NCBI RefSeq assembly: GCF_034424215.1
Contig: NZ_CP139960.1
Coordinates: forward strand, 868,001 to 932,000
Length of the DNA: 64,000 bases
From: Niabella yanshanensis
Lineage (GTDB): Bacteria; Bacteroidota; Bacteroidia; Chitinophagales; Chitinophagaceae
Direction of reading: 5' to 3'
In this document: one piece after another, positions 1-9,608 of the stretch
Numbering within the stretch: position 1 is the first letter of the stretch
Layout: every line of letters begins with the position of its first letter
Position numbers and translations under genes: made by a program
Notes under the pieces: model-generated
Seen by the model: the letters and a program-made list of their open reading frames with translations, nothing else
What the model was told of the DNA's origin: nothing
Databases searched by the model: none

Positions 1-20
1 GGCTCCGTAACTCAACCCCA

Positions 21-815
21 CTACCAGGCAGCTCTGCTATCATGTCCGTTACGATCCTGCCCCTTTATATTTACTGAACTGTTTTTTTGTGGGAAGATCT
101 TGTAAAGGCTGCTTAATGCAACCTTACTTAAAGGCCTGCTGATCTCACTGCCATTATTCAATCGCAGCAGGCATTCTCCGCCCTTGATATCTTCCCCCAG
201 ATAAGTGATTCGCGACAAATTGATAATGGTGTTTTTGTCTACTTTCAAAAGTTCTCTTGCTTTCAGGTGTTGCTCAATACCCAGGATTCCCTCGTTTACG
301 GTTTGACATTCACCATTCTTCAGGGTTAACTTGGAACTGTTCCTTTCGGACTCTATAAAAACGATATCCAGTTCATTCAGATAAAGCATCGACTGGTGCG
401 ATTTAAAGCTTACAAACTGTCCCGGCGTCGGCTTTTCTTCTTCAGCATTGATCTGGTCAACTACTTTCGCAACAGCTCTTGTAAAGGGATTCTGCTGAAC
501 AGGTTTCATCACCAAAGCGCTGATGCCTATTTCAATGAATTGCTGTATAGCTTCCATACTTTCTTTGGCCGCCAGTACAATAACCTTTGTTGGGTTTCTA
601 TTTAGCTTACCGGCTGTGCCGCTACTAAAATTATTGGAAACAGAGAGGTCGATCACCAAAATATCGGGCTTGCCGGATAAAAATATTTCACCTGCATCAT
701 CCGGAGCGACATAAGGCAAAAAAATAAATTTATTAAAGGCGGTGTTTTCAATCCAGTATTTTATCAAATCATACGCCGCTCTGCTTTTTTCAACGATCTG
801 AACACTGATAGCCAT
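21..815 (-). CDS. LytTR-family response regulator
   Basis: 264 aa. The N-terminal ~115 residues form a receiver-like domain with the likely phosphoacceptor Asp56 (in the hydrophobic strand ending VID) and a conserved Lys near 104 (MKP). Residues ~135-240 match a LytTR DNA-binding domain: FKS near its start, FIESERNSS, and NLSRITYL in its second half. Such proteins bind DNA as outputs of LytS-type histidine kinases; no such kinase is visible here, so its partner may lie to the left of the window. The acidic pocket near the N-terminus is weak (no obvious DD pair), so phosphorylation is less certain than DNA binding. It ends 21 bases from the window edge but is complete. Confidence 0.85.
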   Translation of the reverse strand: MAISVQIVEKSRAAYDLIKYWIENTAFNKFIFLPYVAPDDAGEIFLSGKPDILVIDLSVSNNFSSGTAGKLNRNPTKVIVLAAKESMEAIQQFIEIGISALVMKPVQQNPFTRAVAKVVDQINAEEEKPTPGQFVSFKSHQSMLYLNELDIVFIESERNSSKLTLKNGECQTVNEGILGIEQHLKARELLKVDKNTIINLSRITYLGEDIKGGECLLRLNNGSEISRPLSKVALSSLYKIFPQKNSSVNIKGQDRNGHDSRAAW

Positions 816-1180
816 CTTATTCCGTTTGGTTTATTGTTCTGTTAGCCAGGTTTCAGTTCTACAGTATTCCCCCAAAAATGTGTTGCAACCTAGGCCCGGG
901 AGAACTGCATATTTTCCAAAAACACAGGCTAATTAAGATAGCCATGCTTCTCTCAAACAACTACAAAATAAAGGACAAAACAGCAATTACACAAATAAAT
1001 AACCGTTTCGTCCTTTTAAAAAATCATTTGAGCACTCATCTCATTCAGCTACTATGGTAGGAATGTGCCCAAAAGAGAAGACAAAACGGAGAAGAATAAT
1101 AGCGTAGGATTATCAGGCAGCCAGCCTGTCTTAAATTGTAACAGGCTTCCGGAACTGTTAAAAGATAGCAATATAAGTAG
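816..1180. other. Intergenic region without a recognisable gene
   Basis: Separates two minus-strand genes. AT-rich with scattered stops; a possible 60-codon plus-strand frame has no coding character. The only structure seen is a 7-bp inverted repeat AGCCTGT/ACAGGCT at 1123-1147, just past the end of the beta-lactamase gene, which may act as its terminator although it has no T-tract on either side. Confidence 0.5.
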
Positions 1181-2038
1181 TTAGTTTATTAGCTGCAGAT
1201 CCTTCAGAACAGCCCTGGTAATGTCTTTACGACAGCGTGAAAAGTCTGCACGGTTATTTTTACGGTCCTGCAACAATTGGGTAGCAAAAAAGTAAACATT
1301 GCCTTTTTTCTTGAGGTAACCGATCCACCACCCCGTATTGATGCCGCCGGCCATGGTCCACCCTGTTTTAGCGTGTATAGTGCCTGACGGATTTTGTTCA
1401 GTAATCATTACCCGTTTTAGAATATCTGTATTACGCTTTGAGAAGGGCAATTTTCCATCATAGACATTCTTAAGCAACTTTACCTGTTCGACCGGGGAGA
1501 CACCCAATGGGCCAAAATTCCAAAAATCAGCTTCTTTAAAGGAAACATTGGCATTACCATAACCACAGCGAACCAGGTAATCTTTATATACGCTCCGGTC
1601 GATTTTTTTTGCCGTTTCAATAAAAGCCCAGCCTGCGGATACCTCAAATGCTTCTTTCACACTAATATCATGATAAATATCGGGGCGGTAACCATATTTC
1701 ACAGTGTCCGTAACGCCCGGCCATTTAACGATATAGCGTTCATCTGGAATTGTTTTGGTTTCCAGGAAAATCAACAGATTAATAATTTTAAAGGTAGAAG
1801 CAGGTAAATAACGGGAGTTAATTTGGTTAGTGTCCGAAACGGTCCACTGCCGTTTTGCATTATCATAAATAACCACAGAGCCGGTTACGCCACATTGATC
1901 AAAATAGCGTTGAATGTCGGACCGGACAATCACTCTTTCTGTTGGCCCATCAATTTTCGCAGACTGAGCCAGCAACTCAAAACTATTAAAGATTATAATG
2001 AAAGCAATGCCTGATATTAGTTGAAAAACCTGTCTCAT
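1181..2038 (-). CDS. Class D beta-lactamase (OXA-like)
   Basis: 285 aa with a hydrophobic signal peptide (residues ~1-24), so secreted to the periplasm. Active-site motifs of class D serine beta-lactamases are present in order and spacing: STFK (Ser81 nucleophile, Lys84), YGN (160-162) and KTGW (224-227). The middle motif, normally S-x-V, reads Ser134-Ala-Gly. Val at the third place packs against the carbamylated lysine in known OXA enzymes, so catalysis may be altered. The length fits the family. The protein could hydrolyse penicillins or be a related penicillin-recognising sensor or hydrolase. It follows the sulfatase gene on the same strand with an 87-base gap, so the two may be co-transcribed. 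Confidence 0.85.
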   Translation of the reverse strand: MRQVFQLISGIAFIIIFNSFELLAQSAKIDGPTERVIVRSDIQRYFDQCGVTGSVVIYDNAKRQWTVSDTNQINSRYLPASTFKIINLLIFLETKTIPDERYIVKWPGVTDTVKYGYRPDIYHDISVKEAFEVSAGWAFIETAKKIDRSVYKDYLVRCGYGNANVSFKEADFWNFGPLGVSPVEQVKLLKNVYDGKLPFSKRNTDILKRVMITEQNPSGTIHAKTGWTMAGGINTGWWIGYLKKKGNVYFFATQLLQDRKNNRADFSRCRKDITRAVLKDLQLIN

Positions 2039-2125
2039 TTTTTACTTTAAATCAACTGCCGGTTAAATAATGCCTGTAAATTTCAGTTATCCCGGTCATT
2101 CTGCAAATTAATTAGCCGGTTCATT

Positions 2126-3508
2126 TTATAATGAGGGAAGCTGTTTGCGCCACAGCAACAGTTTCTTCTTCAATTCTTTGGCTACAGCCGGAAATTCGGT
2201 GGCAACATTGTTCATTTCATTGGGGTCTTTTAGGATTTGATACAATTGCAGATGGCCACCATCGTCATTGACCAATAACTTCCATTGCCCCGAACGGATA
2301 GCCAGGTTAGGGCTTCTATCCCTGCCTTTGGGATAAGCGTAAGCCATTTCATTCCTGCCATACTCCCAGTACATATCGGCTTTTCTCAGCGATGATTTCC
2401 CTTTGAAAACGGAGCTCCGGTCAATGCCATCCCCCTTATAGTTCTTGGGCAATTTTAGTCCGATCAGTCCGAATAAAGTGGGCAAAAGGTCAATACCTGT
2501 TATCATCGACGAGGTATCCGTTGTTCCTGCTTTTATTTGTGCCGGCCAGCTTACGATGAATGGCATACGAATACCCCCTTCAAAAAGTGATAGCTTCGTA
2601 CCCCTTAATCCCGCAGCTCTGCCGGCCTGGAAACTGGGTAAAGGCCCGTTGTCGCTGGTAAAAATAATAATGGTATTTTCTGCAATGCCCATTTCTTGAA
2701 GGCCATCCAACAAATGACCGATCTGTAAATCATACTCTTTTAATACCCGTTCAAAAGCGGGTTTTCCCTGCCTGTTTTTAGGATAAGTTGAAGTATCACC
2801 TTCGGGCCGTGGTACCCAGGGCGTGTGCACATCATCGGGCCACAAATTGATAAAACAAGGCTGATCGGAATGCTTCGCCAGAAAATCCAATGTACGGTCC
2901 ACAAAATAGGCAGACCTGTCCCAGCGTTTGATGCTGTCTTTATCCGACCATATCCAATTAGTTGCAGTTAACAGATCGTCCGGCTCGGGACTTTCATAAG
3001 TGCTGGCATATTCATCGAAGCCATAACTTGTAAACCCCGGCGCGTTTTTTACATCTCTTCCGCCACCCAGGTGCCATTTCCCGAAATGGCCCGTAGCATA
3101 GCCGGCATTTTTAAAGAAACGGGCTATGGATGGTGCATCGGGGTCCAGGAAATCGGCTTGTTCTGCATCACGGTTGTGTTTCTTAGTATCCAGGAAAGTA
3201 CAGAAGTTCCAACGGCCGGGATAATTTCCCGTAAGAATGCCGGCCCGGGATGGAGAACAAATAGGCGCCGCGCTATAATACCGGGTTAGCTTCAATCCAC
3301 TTTGTGCTAATCTGTCAATATTGGGCGTTGTGATCAACGAACTATTAAAAAAGCTGCTAACATCTCCATATCCCATATCATCCGTCAGGATAAGTATTAT
3401 ATGAGGAGGACGTTTAACCGTCGCTGTTTGAGCGGCTGCTCCTGCAAACAGCAATAAAGCAAATGTGATTGACAATTGTAACCTGGCAATTAAATAATAC
3501 ATAAACAA
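2126..3508 (-). CDS. Secreted sulfatase (arylsulfatase family)
   Basis: 460 aa, signal peptide ~1-27. The N-terminal metal site is TDDMGYGD (42-49). The formylglycine signature is CSPSRAG starting at Cys84, followed by ILTG; Cys84 would be oxidised to formylglycine by a maturase. HFGKWHLGG and a TSDNGPLPS segment complete the type I sulfatase core, and a C-terminal subdomain follows. These enzymes hydrolyse sulfate esters, commonly of polysaccharides or small aryl compounds. No polysaccharide-utilisation genes adjoin it, so the substrate is unknown. Family assignment is secure, substrate is not. Confidence 0.93.
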   Translation of the reverse strand: MFMYYLIARLQLSITFALLLFAGAAAQTATVKRPPHIILILTDDMGYGDVSSFFNSSLITTPNIDRLAQSGLKLTRYYSAAPICSPSRAGILTGNYPGRWNFCTFLDTKKHNRDAEQADFLDPDAPSIARFFKNAGYATGHFGKWHLGGGRDVKNAPGFTSYGFDEYASTYESPEPDDLLTATNWIWSDKDSIKRWDRSAYFVDRTLDFLAKHSDQPCFINLWPDDVHTPWVPRPEGDTSTYPKNRQGKPAFERVLKEYDLQIGHLLDGLQEMGIAENTIIIFTSDNGPLPSFQAGRAAGLRGTKLSLFEGGIRMPFIVSWPAQIKAGTTDTSSMITGIDLLPTLFGLIGLKLPKNYKGDGIDRSSVFKGKSSLRKADMYWEYGRNEMAYAYPKGRDRSPNLAIRSGQWKLLVNDDGGHLQLYQILKDPNEMNNVATEFPAVAKELKKKLLLWRKQLPSL

Positions 3509-3886
3509 TGTTTAGAATGACTATTGTATATTAACTGTATTTGCCTTACAAAATAGTGGTTTCCGTCCTTATATGCAAAACAGCTTATCCGCTCCGTTCC
3601 GGCACAACAACCCGTTTCCTTAAATAATTGTTAAGCACCATTAATATCTGTTATCAACTGTAACATCTTGACCGTTTGCGCGAATAATAGATATACAACA
3701 TTTGACGAATGAATATAGCAAATCAACCAGGCATAATAAATGAAAGTAAAGTTGCTGTTCGCCCGGGCAAAACTGCTGTTCGCCGGTAATATGGCAGCGG
3801 TTCGTCCTTTTGCTATTGCGCCCGGGCAGTATAGCGGTGTATGTTTGTAAAACAAATAATCAATAACTATCAAAAAAATAAATACA
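3509..3886. other. Intergenic region with promoter and repeated GCCCGGGC
   Basis: Lies between the divergent sulfatase and small secreted protein genes. It holds the promoter of the latter (listed separately) and two copies of the palindrome GCCCGGGC at 3761-3768 and 3820-3827, each preceded by a similar GCTRTT stretch. The second lies between the -33 and -7 elements. No coding frame convinces. Confidence 0.5.
3816..3847 (+). promoter_or_regulatory. Bacteroidota-type promoter (TTG / TATGTTTG)
   Basis: TATGTTTG at 3840-3847 matches the -7 consensus TAnnTTTG exactly. A TTG at 3816-3818 sits 21 bases upstream, within the usual spacing of the -33 element. The predicted start would leave a leader of about 35 bases before the ATG at 3887. 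Confidence 0.5.
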
Positions 3887-4336
3887 ATGAAAAATTTAAT
3901 CCTCTCTGCCGCAGTAATCCTTTCATTAACCTTTAATGCTGCAGCTGCAATAGCAAAGCCGGTTAATGATAAAGCTCAGAAGACTTTTGACCTGCTTTTC
4001 AAAGATGCTGACAATGTAAAGTGGAGCGAATCCAACAGCAATTATGAAGCTTTTTTTGACAGCGAAGGTATCAAGACCCGTGTAACTATCGATGCAAAAG
4101 GAAACCTGCTGCAAACCATCCGTTATTATGGTGAGAGCAACTTACCGGCCAATGTGCTTTACAATGTAAAAAATGACTATAAAGGTAAAGAAGTGTTTGG
4201 TGTGACAGAAGTAACCAATAAAAACGGTGTGAATTACCGTATTGTATTAAAAGATGACAAGCACTATACTCATATCAATGCCAATAACAGCGGCGATACA
4301 GAGTTAGTATCCAAACATAAAAGAGGCGATAAATAA
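3887..4336 (+). CDS. Small secreted protein, PepSY-like
   Basis: 149 aa with a clean signal peptide (~1-23, ending AIAKP). The mature part alternates short beta strands and polar turns (FKDADNVKWSESNSNYEAFF, then VTIDAKGNLLQTIRYY), typical of the small PepSY-like/DUF2874-type periplasmic proteins common in Bacteroidota. Their function is unknown. It is a single gene with its own promoter; the next gene downstream on the same strand is 478 bases away. The family call rests on pattern recognition; secretion is well supported. Confidence 0.7.
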   Translation: MKNLILSAAVILSLTFNAAAAIAKPVNDKAQKTFDLLFKDADNVKWSESNSNYEAFFDSEGIKTRVTIDAKGNLLQTIRYYGESNLPANVLYNVKNDYKGKEVFGVTEVTNKNGVNYRIVLKDDKHYTHINANNSGDTELVSKHKRGDK

Positions 4337-4466
4337 GCGCCCTATATTTTTCTCATGTAAAACAACGGAGGGGATTTTTATCTTCTCTTTTTTTATGTTC
4401 AGCCGCGCAAAGCTATTCGCAGCACATTTATTTAAGATTCAGCTGTCACCTGCTATATAGGATATA

Positions 4467-4494
4467 TAAAAGCTCCGGGCTTTCGACCGGAGCT
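4467..4494 (-). terminator. Hairpin with T-run on the minus strand
   Basis: An 8-bp perfect stem (AGCTCCGG at 4471-4478 with CCGGAGCT at 4487-4494). On the minus strand it is followed by TTTTATAT. It lies directly downstream of the minus-strand nuclease remnant, so it is probably that lost gene's original terminator. Confidence 0.55.
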
Positions 4495-4516
4495 CCAGGT
4501 ATTATCTTCAAAACAG

Positions 4517-4699
4517 TTACTGATTATCGGCCTTTGCTTCAAGCTGGTTTTCAATATTGGCAGATAGGGCAGACAACAGATCATAGCCGGTAAGCAGCTC
4601 AATCTGGTCTACCGATACCCGGTATTGTTTCCAATCTGCATTTACAGTATTGGTATTTGGGGTGTTGATGGCAATCACGCATTTACAACCAAAAAGTCA
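4517..4699 (-). pseudogene. 3' remnant of a DNA/RNA non-specific endonuclease
   Basis: Reading the minus strand from ~4699 to the stop at 4517-4519 gives about 60 codons: a hydrophobic strand (CVIAINTPN), then DWKQYRVSVDQIE and LTGYDLLSAL, which resemble the conserved C-terminus of NucA/EndoG-type nucleases (PF01223). The catalytic part (DRGH region) is absent; upstream of 4699 the frame hits a stop and no continuation was seen. Its probable terminator is still in place just downstream. Recognised by eye, not by search. Confidence 0.55.
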
Positions 4700-4814
4700 G
4701 ATTTCCTCAGGACTTTCAATTCTTTACAATTAATTCTTTTTTACATAACAGTTCGATAACGCTGTTTAAACATCATTTCGCCGCCAATAATGAACCTTTG
4801 GCCCTTTAAAAAAA

Positions 4815-7800
4815 ATGAAGATGATGTTTAAAGTTTTTAAAGGCCGGATACCCGCCTGGTTCTTATTTGCATGGTGTAGTATCATGTGGGTAACCAGTGC
4901 CGCACAAAAGGGTCAACCCTCAGTTAAAGGAACGATCACAAATGAGCAATCGATTCCCGTTGCCAATGCTACTGTTGTCATCTCGGACAGTACCAATACC
5001 TATAGTAAAACCACACAAACAGATGCGGATGGAAGCTTTTCATTTTTTAACCTGCCTCATAACCGCTACCAGTTGGTAATTTCACATGTAGGTTTTGCTA
5101 CCAGAACGGTGAGTCAGCAATCTTTCGCCGGCGCCACATTGTCATTGAATGTGGTGCTTGAACTTAGCCAGGGCGCTACCGAAGAAGAGGTAGTGATTGT
5201 GGGATACGGCAAATCTAAAAAACAGGATCTTACGGGATCCGTAAAATCGGTAAAAGCTGCTGAGTTCAACCAGGGTATTATCAACTCCCCTGAACAACTT
5301 TTACAGGGTAAAGTATCTGGTGTTAATATTACCTCGGCAAGCGGCGAACCCGGTGCCATACAGAATATAACCGTACGGGGACCCGGTGGAATCAGAACCG
5401 GTAATACACCACTTTATGTAGTAGACGGGTTAGCGCTTGATAATTCATCGGTTGGAGGCGCCATTAACCAATTGAGCTTCTTAAACCCACAGGACATTGA
5501 ATCAATTGACGTATTGAAAGATGCATCGGCTACAGCTATTTATGGTTCCCGGGGCGCCAATGGTGTAGTAATCATTACAACCCGTAAAGGCAAATCAGGG
5601 TTTAGCTCTCTTAATTACTCGTTTACCGCAGGGGTCAGCAAACTGGCTGGCAAATTACCGGTATTCGATGCGGAACAGTATAAAAAAGAAGTGGTGGCTT
5701 TAGGCGGAACACTTGAAGATTTCGGGGGCAGTACCGATTGGCAGGAAGAAGTAACACGCACCGCTTTTACACAAAACCACAACCTGGCCTTATCAGGCGG
5801 TAATAACGGCACCACCTATTATGGATCGTTTGGTATGCAGTTACAGGAAGGTGTTCTTAAAGGTAACGATCTGAAAAGATATACGGGCCGGTTAAATATC
5901 TCGCAAAAGTTACTGAACGACCGCCTGGTAATAGATGCCAGCATCAGTGCCAATAACACAGCCAATCTGCGACCTAATATCGGTGGATTGATCGGTGGTG
6001 CCCTGTCTACCAATCCTACCATACCTGCTTATGGTGAGGATGGCAAGCCGTTTCAATTTGAAAATGGCATCAACCCATTGAAAGTACTGGAACTGGAAAA
6101 GGATAAGACTATTAACAACCGTATCATAGGAAACCTGGCGGGTACATTGACCATTTTAAAAGGACTGACGTATAAGGTCAACTTTGGTGTTGATAATTCC
6201 AACGCTACACGAGATATACAATCGCTGCCTAATACAGTACCGTTAAGAGACGGTCGCCTCGAAACTTATACCACGCATAATAAAAACTACCTGATAGAAA
6301 ACTACCTCACCTTTAACCGATCGTTTGGCGACCACCAGTTTACCTTGCTGGCAGGTCATTCTTACCAGAATATATTTATTCAGGGCCGGGGCAATAGTGT
6401 CAACAAGTTTCCAATATCCAGTGTAGAGCCTATCTATAACCCGGGCATTGGGCAAGAGCTAACCCTTGCCGGAAACCGTCCGTCGGGTTATGCTTTTGAA
6501 AATGAATTACAGTCGTTCTTTTCCAGGCTAAATTATCAATACAAAAACCGTTACTTATTCACGGCAACCTTCAGGGCAGACGGATCATCCAAATTTGGTG
6601 CGAACAATAAGTATGGTTACTTTCCCTCCCTTTCGGGCGCGTGGGTAGTGTCTCAGGAAGATTTTTATAACAGCAGTGTCTTAACCAACCTGAAGTTAAG
6701 AGCCGGCTGGGGACAAACGGGTAACCAGGAAATTCCGCCCAAAATTACACAGGCCCTGTTTACCTCAACGCTGGAAGCCAGTTACCCCTTGTATACTTCA
6801 GGCGCCTACCCGGGCGGAACTACTTATGCAAGGCTCTTTAATCCCGATCTGCAGTGGGAAGTTTCTGCTCAAACCGATATCGGTATTGATTTCGAATTAT
6901 TGAACGGGAAAATAGGTGGTACGCTCGATTATTTCCGGAAGGTAACCAACAACATCTTGCTGGAAGTAATACCTGCCGACCCTATTCAACCGGCGCCCAG
7001 CGTATGGAATAATGTACAGGATATGAAGATCACCAACCAGGGCTTTGAAGTAGACCTGTATTATAAAAATACTTCTGCAGGTGGTTTATCCTATACGATA
7101 GGCGGAAATACCACTTTCATTAAAAACAATGTAACCAACTCGCCTTATACAGTGATAGCTACGGGTTCTGCATCAGGTTCGGGGCTTAGCTCAGCTACCA
7201 TTAACGGCTATGTCAACAACCAGCCGATAGGTACTTTTTACCTGCTGGAATTTATTGGTTTTGATGAAGAAGGTAAAAGCAGGTATAAAGATGTAAATGG
7301 TGACAATGTAGTAAATGATAAAGACCGCCAGGCATTAGGAACTGCATTACCAAAGAATATGTATAACTTTTATGGTAACCTGGCTTACAAAGGGATTGAT
7401 TTTGCTGTTAACTTCAATGGTGTTACCGGCAATAAGATCTACGATAATACAGCCAACGCCAGCTTTTACAAATTGCTGTTATCGAAAGGAGTCAATACCA
7501 CGTCTGAGGCTATACAATATCCCGAAGAAGATGTCAATAATGCAGCGCCGGTATCTTCAAGATTTTTAAAGAGCGGTGATTTCTTTCGACTGAATAACCT
7601 GTCTCTCGGATACACATTTGATGCCAGGGCCCTTGGCTTTGCCAACTGGATCAAAGCCATGCGCATTTCACTTACCGGTCAGAACCTGTTTGTAATAACA
7701 CCTTATAATGGTTTTGATCCGGAAGTCAATACGGAACGTTCCGTAAACGGGTTTTTGTCCTATGGCATCGACTATCTCAGTTATCCCAAGCCCCGCACCT

Positions 7801-7829
7801 TTCAGGTGGGACTAAACATTACTTTATAA
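4815..7829 (+). CDS. SusC/RagA-type TonB-dependent outer-membrane transporter
   Basis: 1004 aa. Signal peptide to ~residue 31 (ends SAAQ), a carboxypeptidase-regulatory-like beta domain (~37-120), a TonB-box-like EEEVVIVGYG, a plug domain (~135-262 with YVVDG, IESIDVLKDASATAIYG and GANGVVIITT), then a long barrel ending in an aromatic-rich C-terminus (FQVGLNITL). It works with the SusD-like lipoprotein 12 bases downstream to import a substrate across the outer membrane using TonB energy. The two following genes are secreted phosphatases, so the imported substrate may be a phosphorylated compound or its dephosphorylated product (inference). Start chosen at the first of two nearby ATGs; the second is two codons later. 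Confidence 0.95.
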   Translation: MKMMFKVFKGRIPAWFLFAWCSIMWVTSAAQKGQPSVKGTITNEQSIPVANATVVISDSTNTYSKTTQTDADGSFSFFNLPHNRYQLVISHVGFATRTVSQQSFAGATLSLNVVLELSQGATEEEVVIVGYGKSKKQDLTGSVKSVKAAEFNQGIINSPEQLLQGKVSGVNITSASGEPGAIQNITVRGPGGIRTGNTPLYVVDGLALDNSSVGGAINQLSFLNPQDIESIDVLKDASATAIYGSRGANGVVIITTRKGKSGFSSLNYSFTAGVSKLAGKLPVFDAEQYKKEVVALGGTLEDFGGSTDWQEEVTRTAFTQNHNLALSGGNNGTTYYGSFGMQLQEGVLKGNDLKRYTGRLNISQKLLNDRLVIDASISANNTANLRPNIGGLIGGALSTNPTIPAYGEDGKPFQFENGINPLKVLELEKDKTINNRIIGNLAGTLTILKGLTYKVNFGVDNSNATRDIQSLPNTVPLRDGRLETYTTHNKNYLIENYLTFNRSFGDHQFTLLAGHSYQNIFIQGRGNSVNKFPISSVEPIYNPGIGQELTLAGNRPSGYAFENELQSFFSRLNYQYKNRYLFTATFRADGSSKFGANNKYGYFPSLSGAWVVSQEDFYNSSVLTNLKLRAGWGQTGNQEIPPKITQALFTSTLEASYPLYTSGAYPGGTTYARLFNPDLQWEVSAQTDIGIDFELLNGKIGGTLDYFRKVTNNILLEVIPADPIQPAPSVWNNVQDMKITNQGFEVDLYYKNTSAGGLSYTIGGNTTFIKNNVTNSPYTVIATGSASGSGLSSATINGYVNNQPIGTFYLLEFIGFDEEGKSRYKDVNGDNVVNDKDRQALGTALPKNMYNFYGNLAYKGIDFAVNFNGVTGNKIYDNTANASFYKLLLSKGVNTTSEAIQYPEEDVNNAAPVSSRFLKSGDFFRLNNLSLGYTFDARALGFANWIKAMRISLTGQNLFVITPYNGFDPEVNTERSVNGFLSYGIDYLSYPKPRTFQVGLNITL

Positions 7830-7841
7830 ATCACTTTATAT

Positions 7842-9530
7842 ATGAAAACGATTATTTCTACAATATCACTGTGTGTTATTACTGCTGCATTGCTGTTGGC
7901 CGGATGTACCAAACTAAACGAAAATATCCTGGATGAATCGTCAGCAGGCGGACAGACAGAAAAAGAAACCGCCGAAGGATTCATTGCACCGGTTTACGCG
8001 ACATTACCGAACCTATTTCTACACACCAATTACCTGGCAGTGCAGGAGATCTCTACCGATGAAGCCATACTGCCTTACCGCGGCGGCACTGACTGGGGCG
8101 ACAATGGTATCTATATTGCGCTGCACTCCCATAATTTTGGCACTACCGATGCTCCCGGACGCAATACCTGGAACTTTTTAACCCAGGGCATCTCGCGCTG
8201 TGTCAGCGCTATCAGCGTTCTACCTACCTCTACTTTTGCATCAGCCAAAACCTTCCTGGCAGAAGCAAGGGCTATGCGCGCCTATTACTCTATGGTAATG
8301 CTGGATATATTTGGCGTGGTCTTCATCAAAGAGAATCCCAATGATTTCTCCCGTGTAGCAAGAGGGGCTGAAGCTTATGAATACATCAAAAGCGAATTTC
8401 TTGCAGCAGAACCCGATCTGGCATCAGACGTAACGCACGGCCGTTTGTCGAAGGAAGCGGTTTGGGGACTGCTGGCCAGACTTTACCTGAATGCGGCGGT
8501 TTACCGTGATGTGTATGGAACCCCGGACTTTCAAAGGGAAGATATGAACAAAGTGATCGAGTATACGGATAAAGTGATCGCCTCTGGTAAGTATGCTTTA
8601 TCGCCTGAATACTTCGCTATTTTTGATGATAACAACGATACCAACAAAGAAATCATTTTCGCGGTGGATCAACGCGCTGATCTCAACGGGCATAACCGCA
8701 TGGCTTATTTTTCTCTTTCCGGCGACCAGTTCCCGCTTCCGCAATATGTTGCAGCCAATGGCACCGATGGCCCGGCCATTACTTCCGATTTTTACCGTAG
8801 CTGGGTGGATGCCTATACACCTGCAGATCCGGTAATTGATCCCCGTTTTTTTAAAGACAACCTGAAGATCAGGCCAGGTTCGGGTGATACGTGCATCCCG
8901 GCTGCTCAGTTTCATATCAATCGGGGTATCTTAAGAGGTCAGCAGTACGGCCTGATCCGAAGAAGTGGCGCTTTTGTAAAATGTGCCAATGGCGATATGC
9001 TCGTGAGCCGGCTGGCCCATGATACCCGCAACCGTCCCGATCTGCCCGTAAACTTCACCGAGCAGGTAGATTTTACAACTGCGGGTAGTAATTATCCTTC
9101 AGGCTATCGTGTTTCCAAGTATGAGTTCAGCAGAAAATCGGTAAGCGGCCGTAATTTTGGTGAAGCCAATATTGTTATATTAAGACTGGCTGATATTTAC
9201 CTGATGAGAGCAGAGGCAAAGCTGCGTGCCAACAATGATGCTCCGGGCGCATTGGCAGATGTGAATACGGTAAGAGCAGCGCGTACGGCCCGTATGGCGC
9301 CACCAGCATTAAATGTCATGAACCTTGACCTTTTATTCAGGGAGCGGGGATTTGAATTATACTGGGAATGCCTGCGCCGTACCGACATGATCCGTTTCAG
9401 TAAATATGAAGATAGCTGGACAGAAAAAAGCAGTACGGATAAGCAAAAAAGGATCTTTCCTATTCCACAAACCGCTATTGACGGCGCCAGTAATGTACCG
9501 GGGTACCTTGTACAAAACCCGGGATATTAG
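7842..9530 (+). CDS. SusD/RagB-type substrate-binding lipoprotein
   Basis: 562 aa. Lipoprotein signal with LLLAGC, Cys22 being the lipidation site. The body has the helical TPR-like features of SusD: ISTDEAILPYRGG near the N-terminus, a central FLAEARAMRAYYSMVMLDIFG helix, and a C-terminal RLADIYLMRAEAKLR followed by LLFRERGFELYWECLRRTDMIRF. It is surface-exposed and captures ligand for the SusC-like barrel. Gap to susC is 12 bases, so translation is coupled or co-transcribed. Length is normal. Confidence 0.95.
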   Translation: MKTIISTISLCVITAALLLAGCTKLNENILDESSAGGQTEKETAEGFIAPVYATLPNLFLHTNYLAVQEISTDEAILPYRGGTDWGDNGIYIALHSHNFGTTDAPGRNTWNFLTQGISRCVSAISVLPTSTFASAKTFLAEARAMRAYYSMVMLDIFGVVFIKENPNDFSRVARGAEAYEYIKSEFLAAEPDLASDVTHGRLSKEAVWGLLARLYLNAAVYRDVYGTPDFQREDMNKVIEYTDKVIASGKYALSPEYFAIFDDNNDTNKEIIFAVDQRADLNGHNRMAYFSLSGDQFPLPQYVAANGTDGPAITSDFYRSWVDAYTPADPVIDPRFFKDNLKIRPGSGDTCIPAAQFHINRGILRGQQYGLIRRSGAFVKCANGDMLVSRLAHDTRNRPDLPVNFTEQVDFTTAGSNYPSGYRVSKYEFSRKSVSGRNFGEANIVILRLADIYLMRAEAKLRANNDAPGALADVNTVRAARTARMAPPALNVMNLDLLFRERGFELYWECLRRTDMIRFSKYEDSWTEKSSTDKQKRIFPIPQTAIDGASNVPGYLVQNPGY

Positions 9531-9608
9531 TGCATGCGCATCACTTTATTTTTTAATATTCCTGGTATTGCCTGATAGCTGCAGCCAGGTTTATTCTATA
9601 CTTACATC

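Larger units (their letters stand above)
4337..4814. other. Intergenic region holding a nuclease gene remnant
   Basis: 478 bases with no intact gene. It contains a terminator-like hairpin (4471-4494), a minus-strand remnant of a DNA/RNA non-specific endonuclease (4517-4699), and the upstream region of the susC-like gene, in which no exact TAnnTTTG element is seen. Confidence 0.6.

Noticed and set aside
878-1060. 60-codon plus-strand frame in the gap after the LytTR gene
   Set aside because: Composition is not protein-like and there is no promoter or neighbour to support it.
3631-3873. 80-codon minus-strand frame across the promoter of the secreted-protein gene
   Set aside because: It overlaps a good promoter and its translation has no domain-like pattern.
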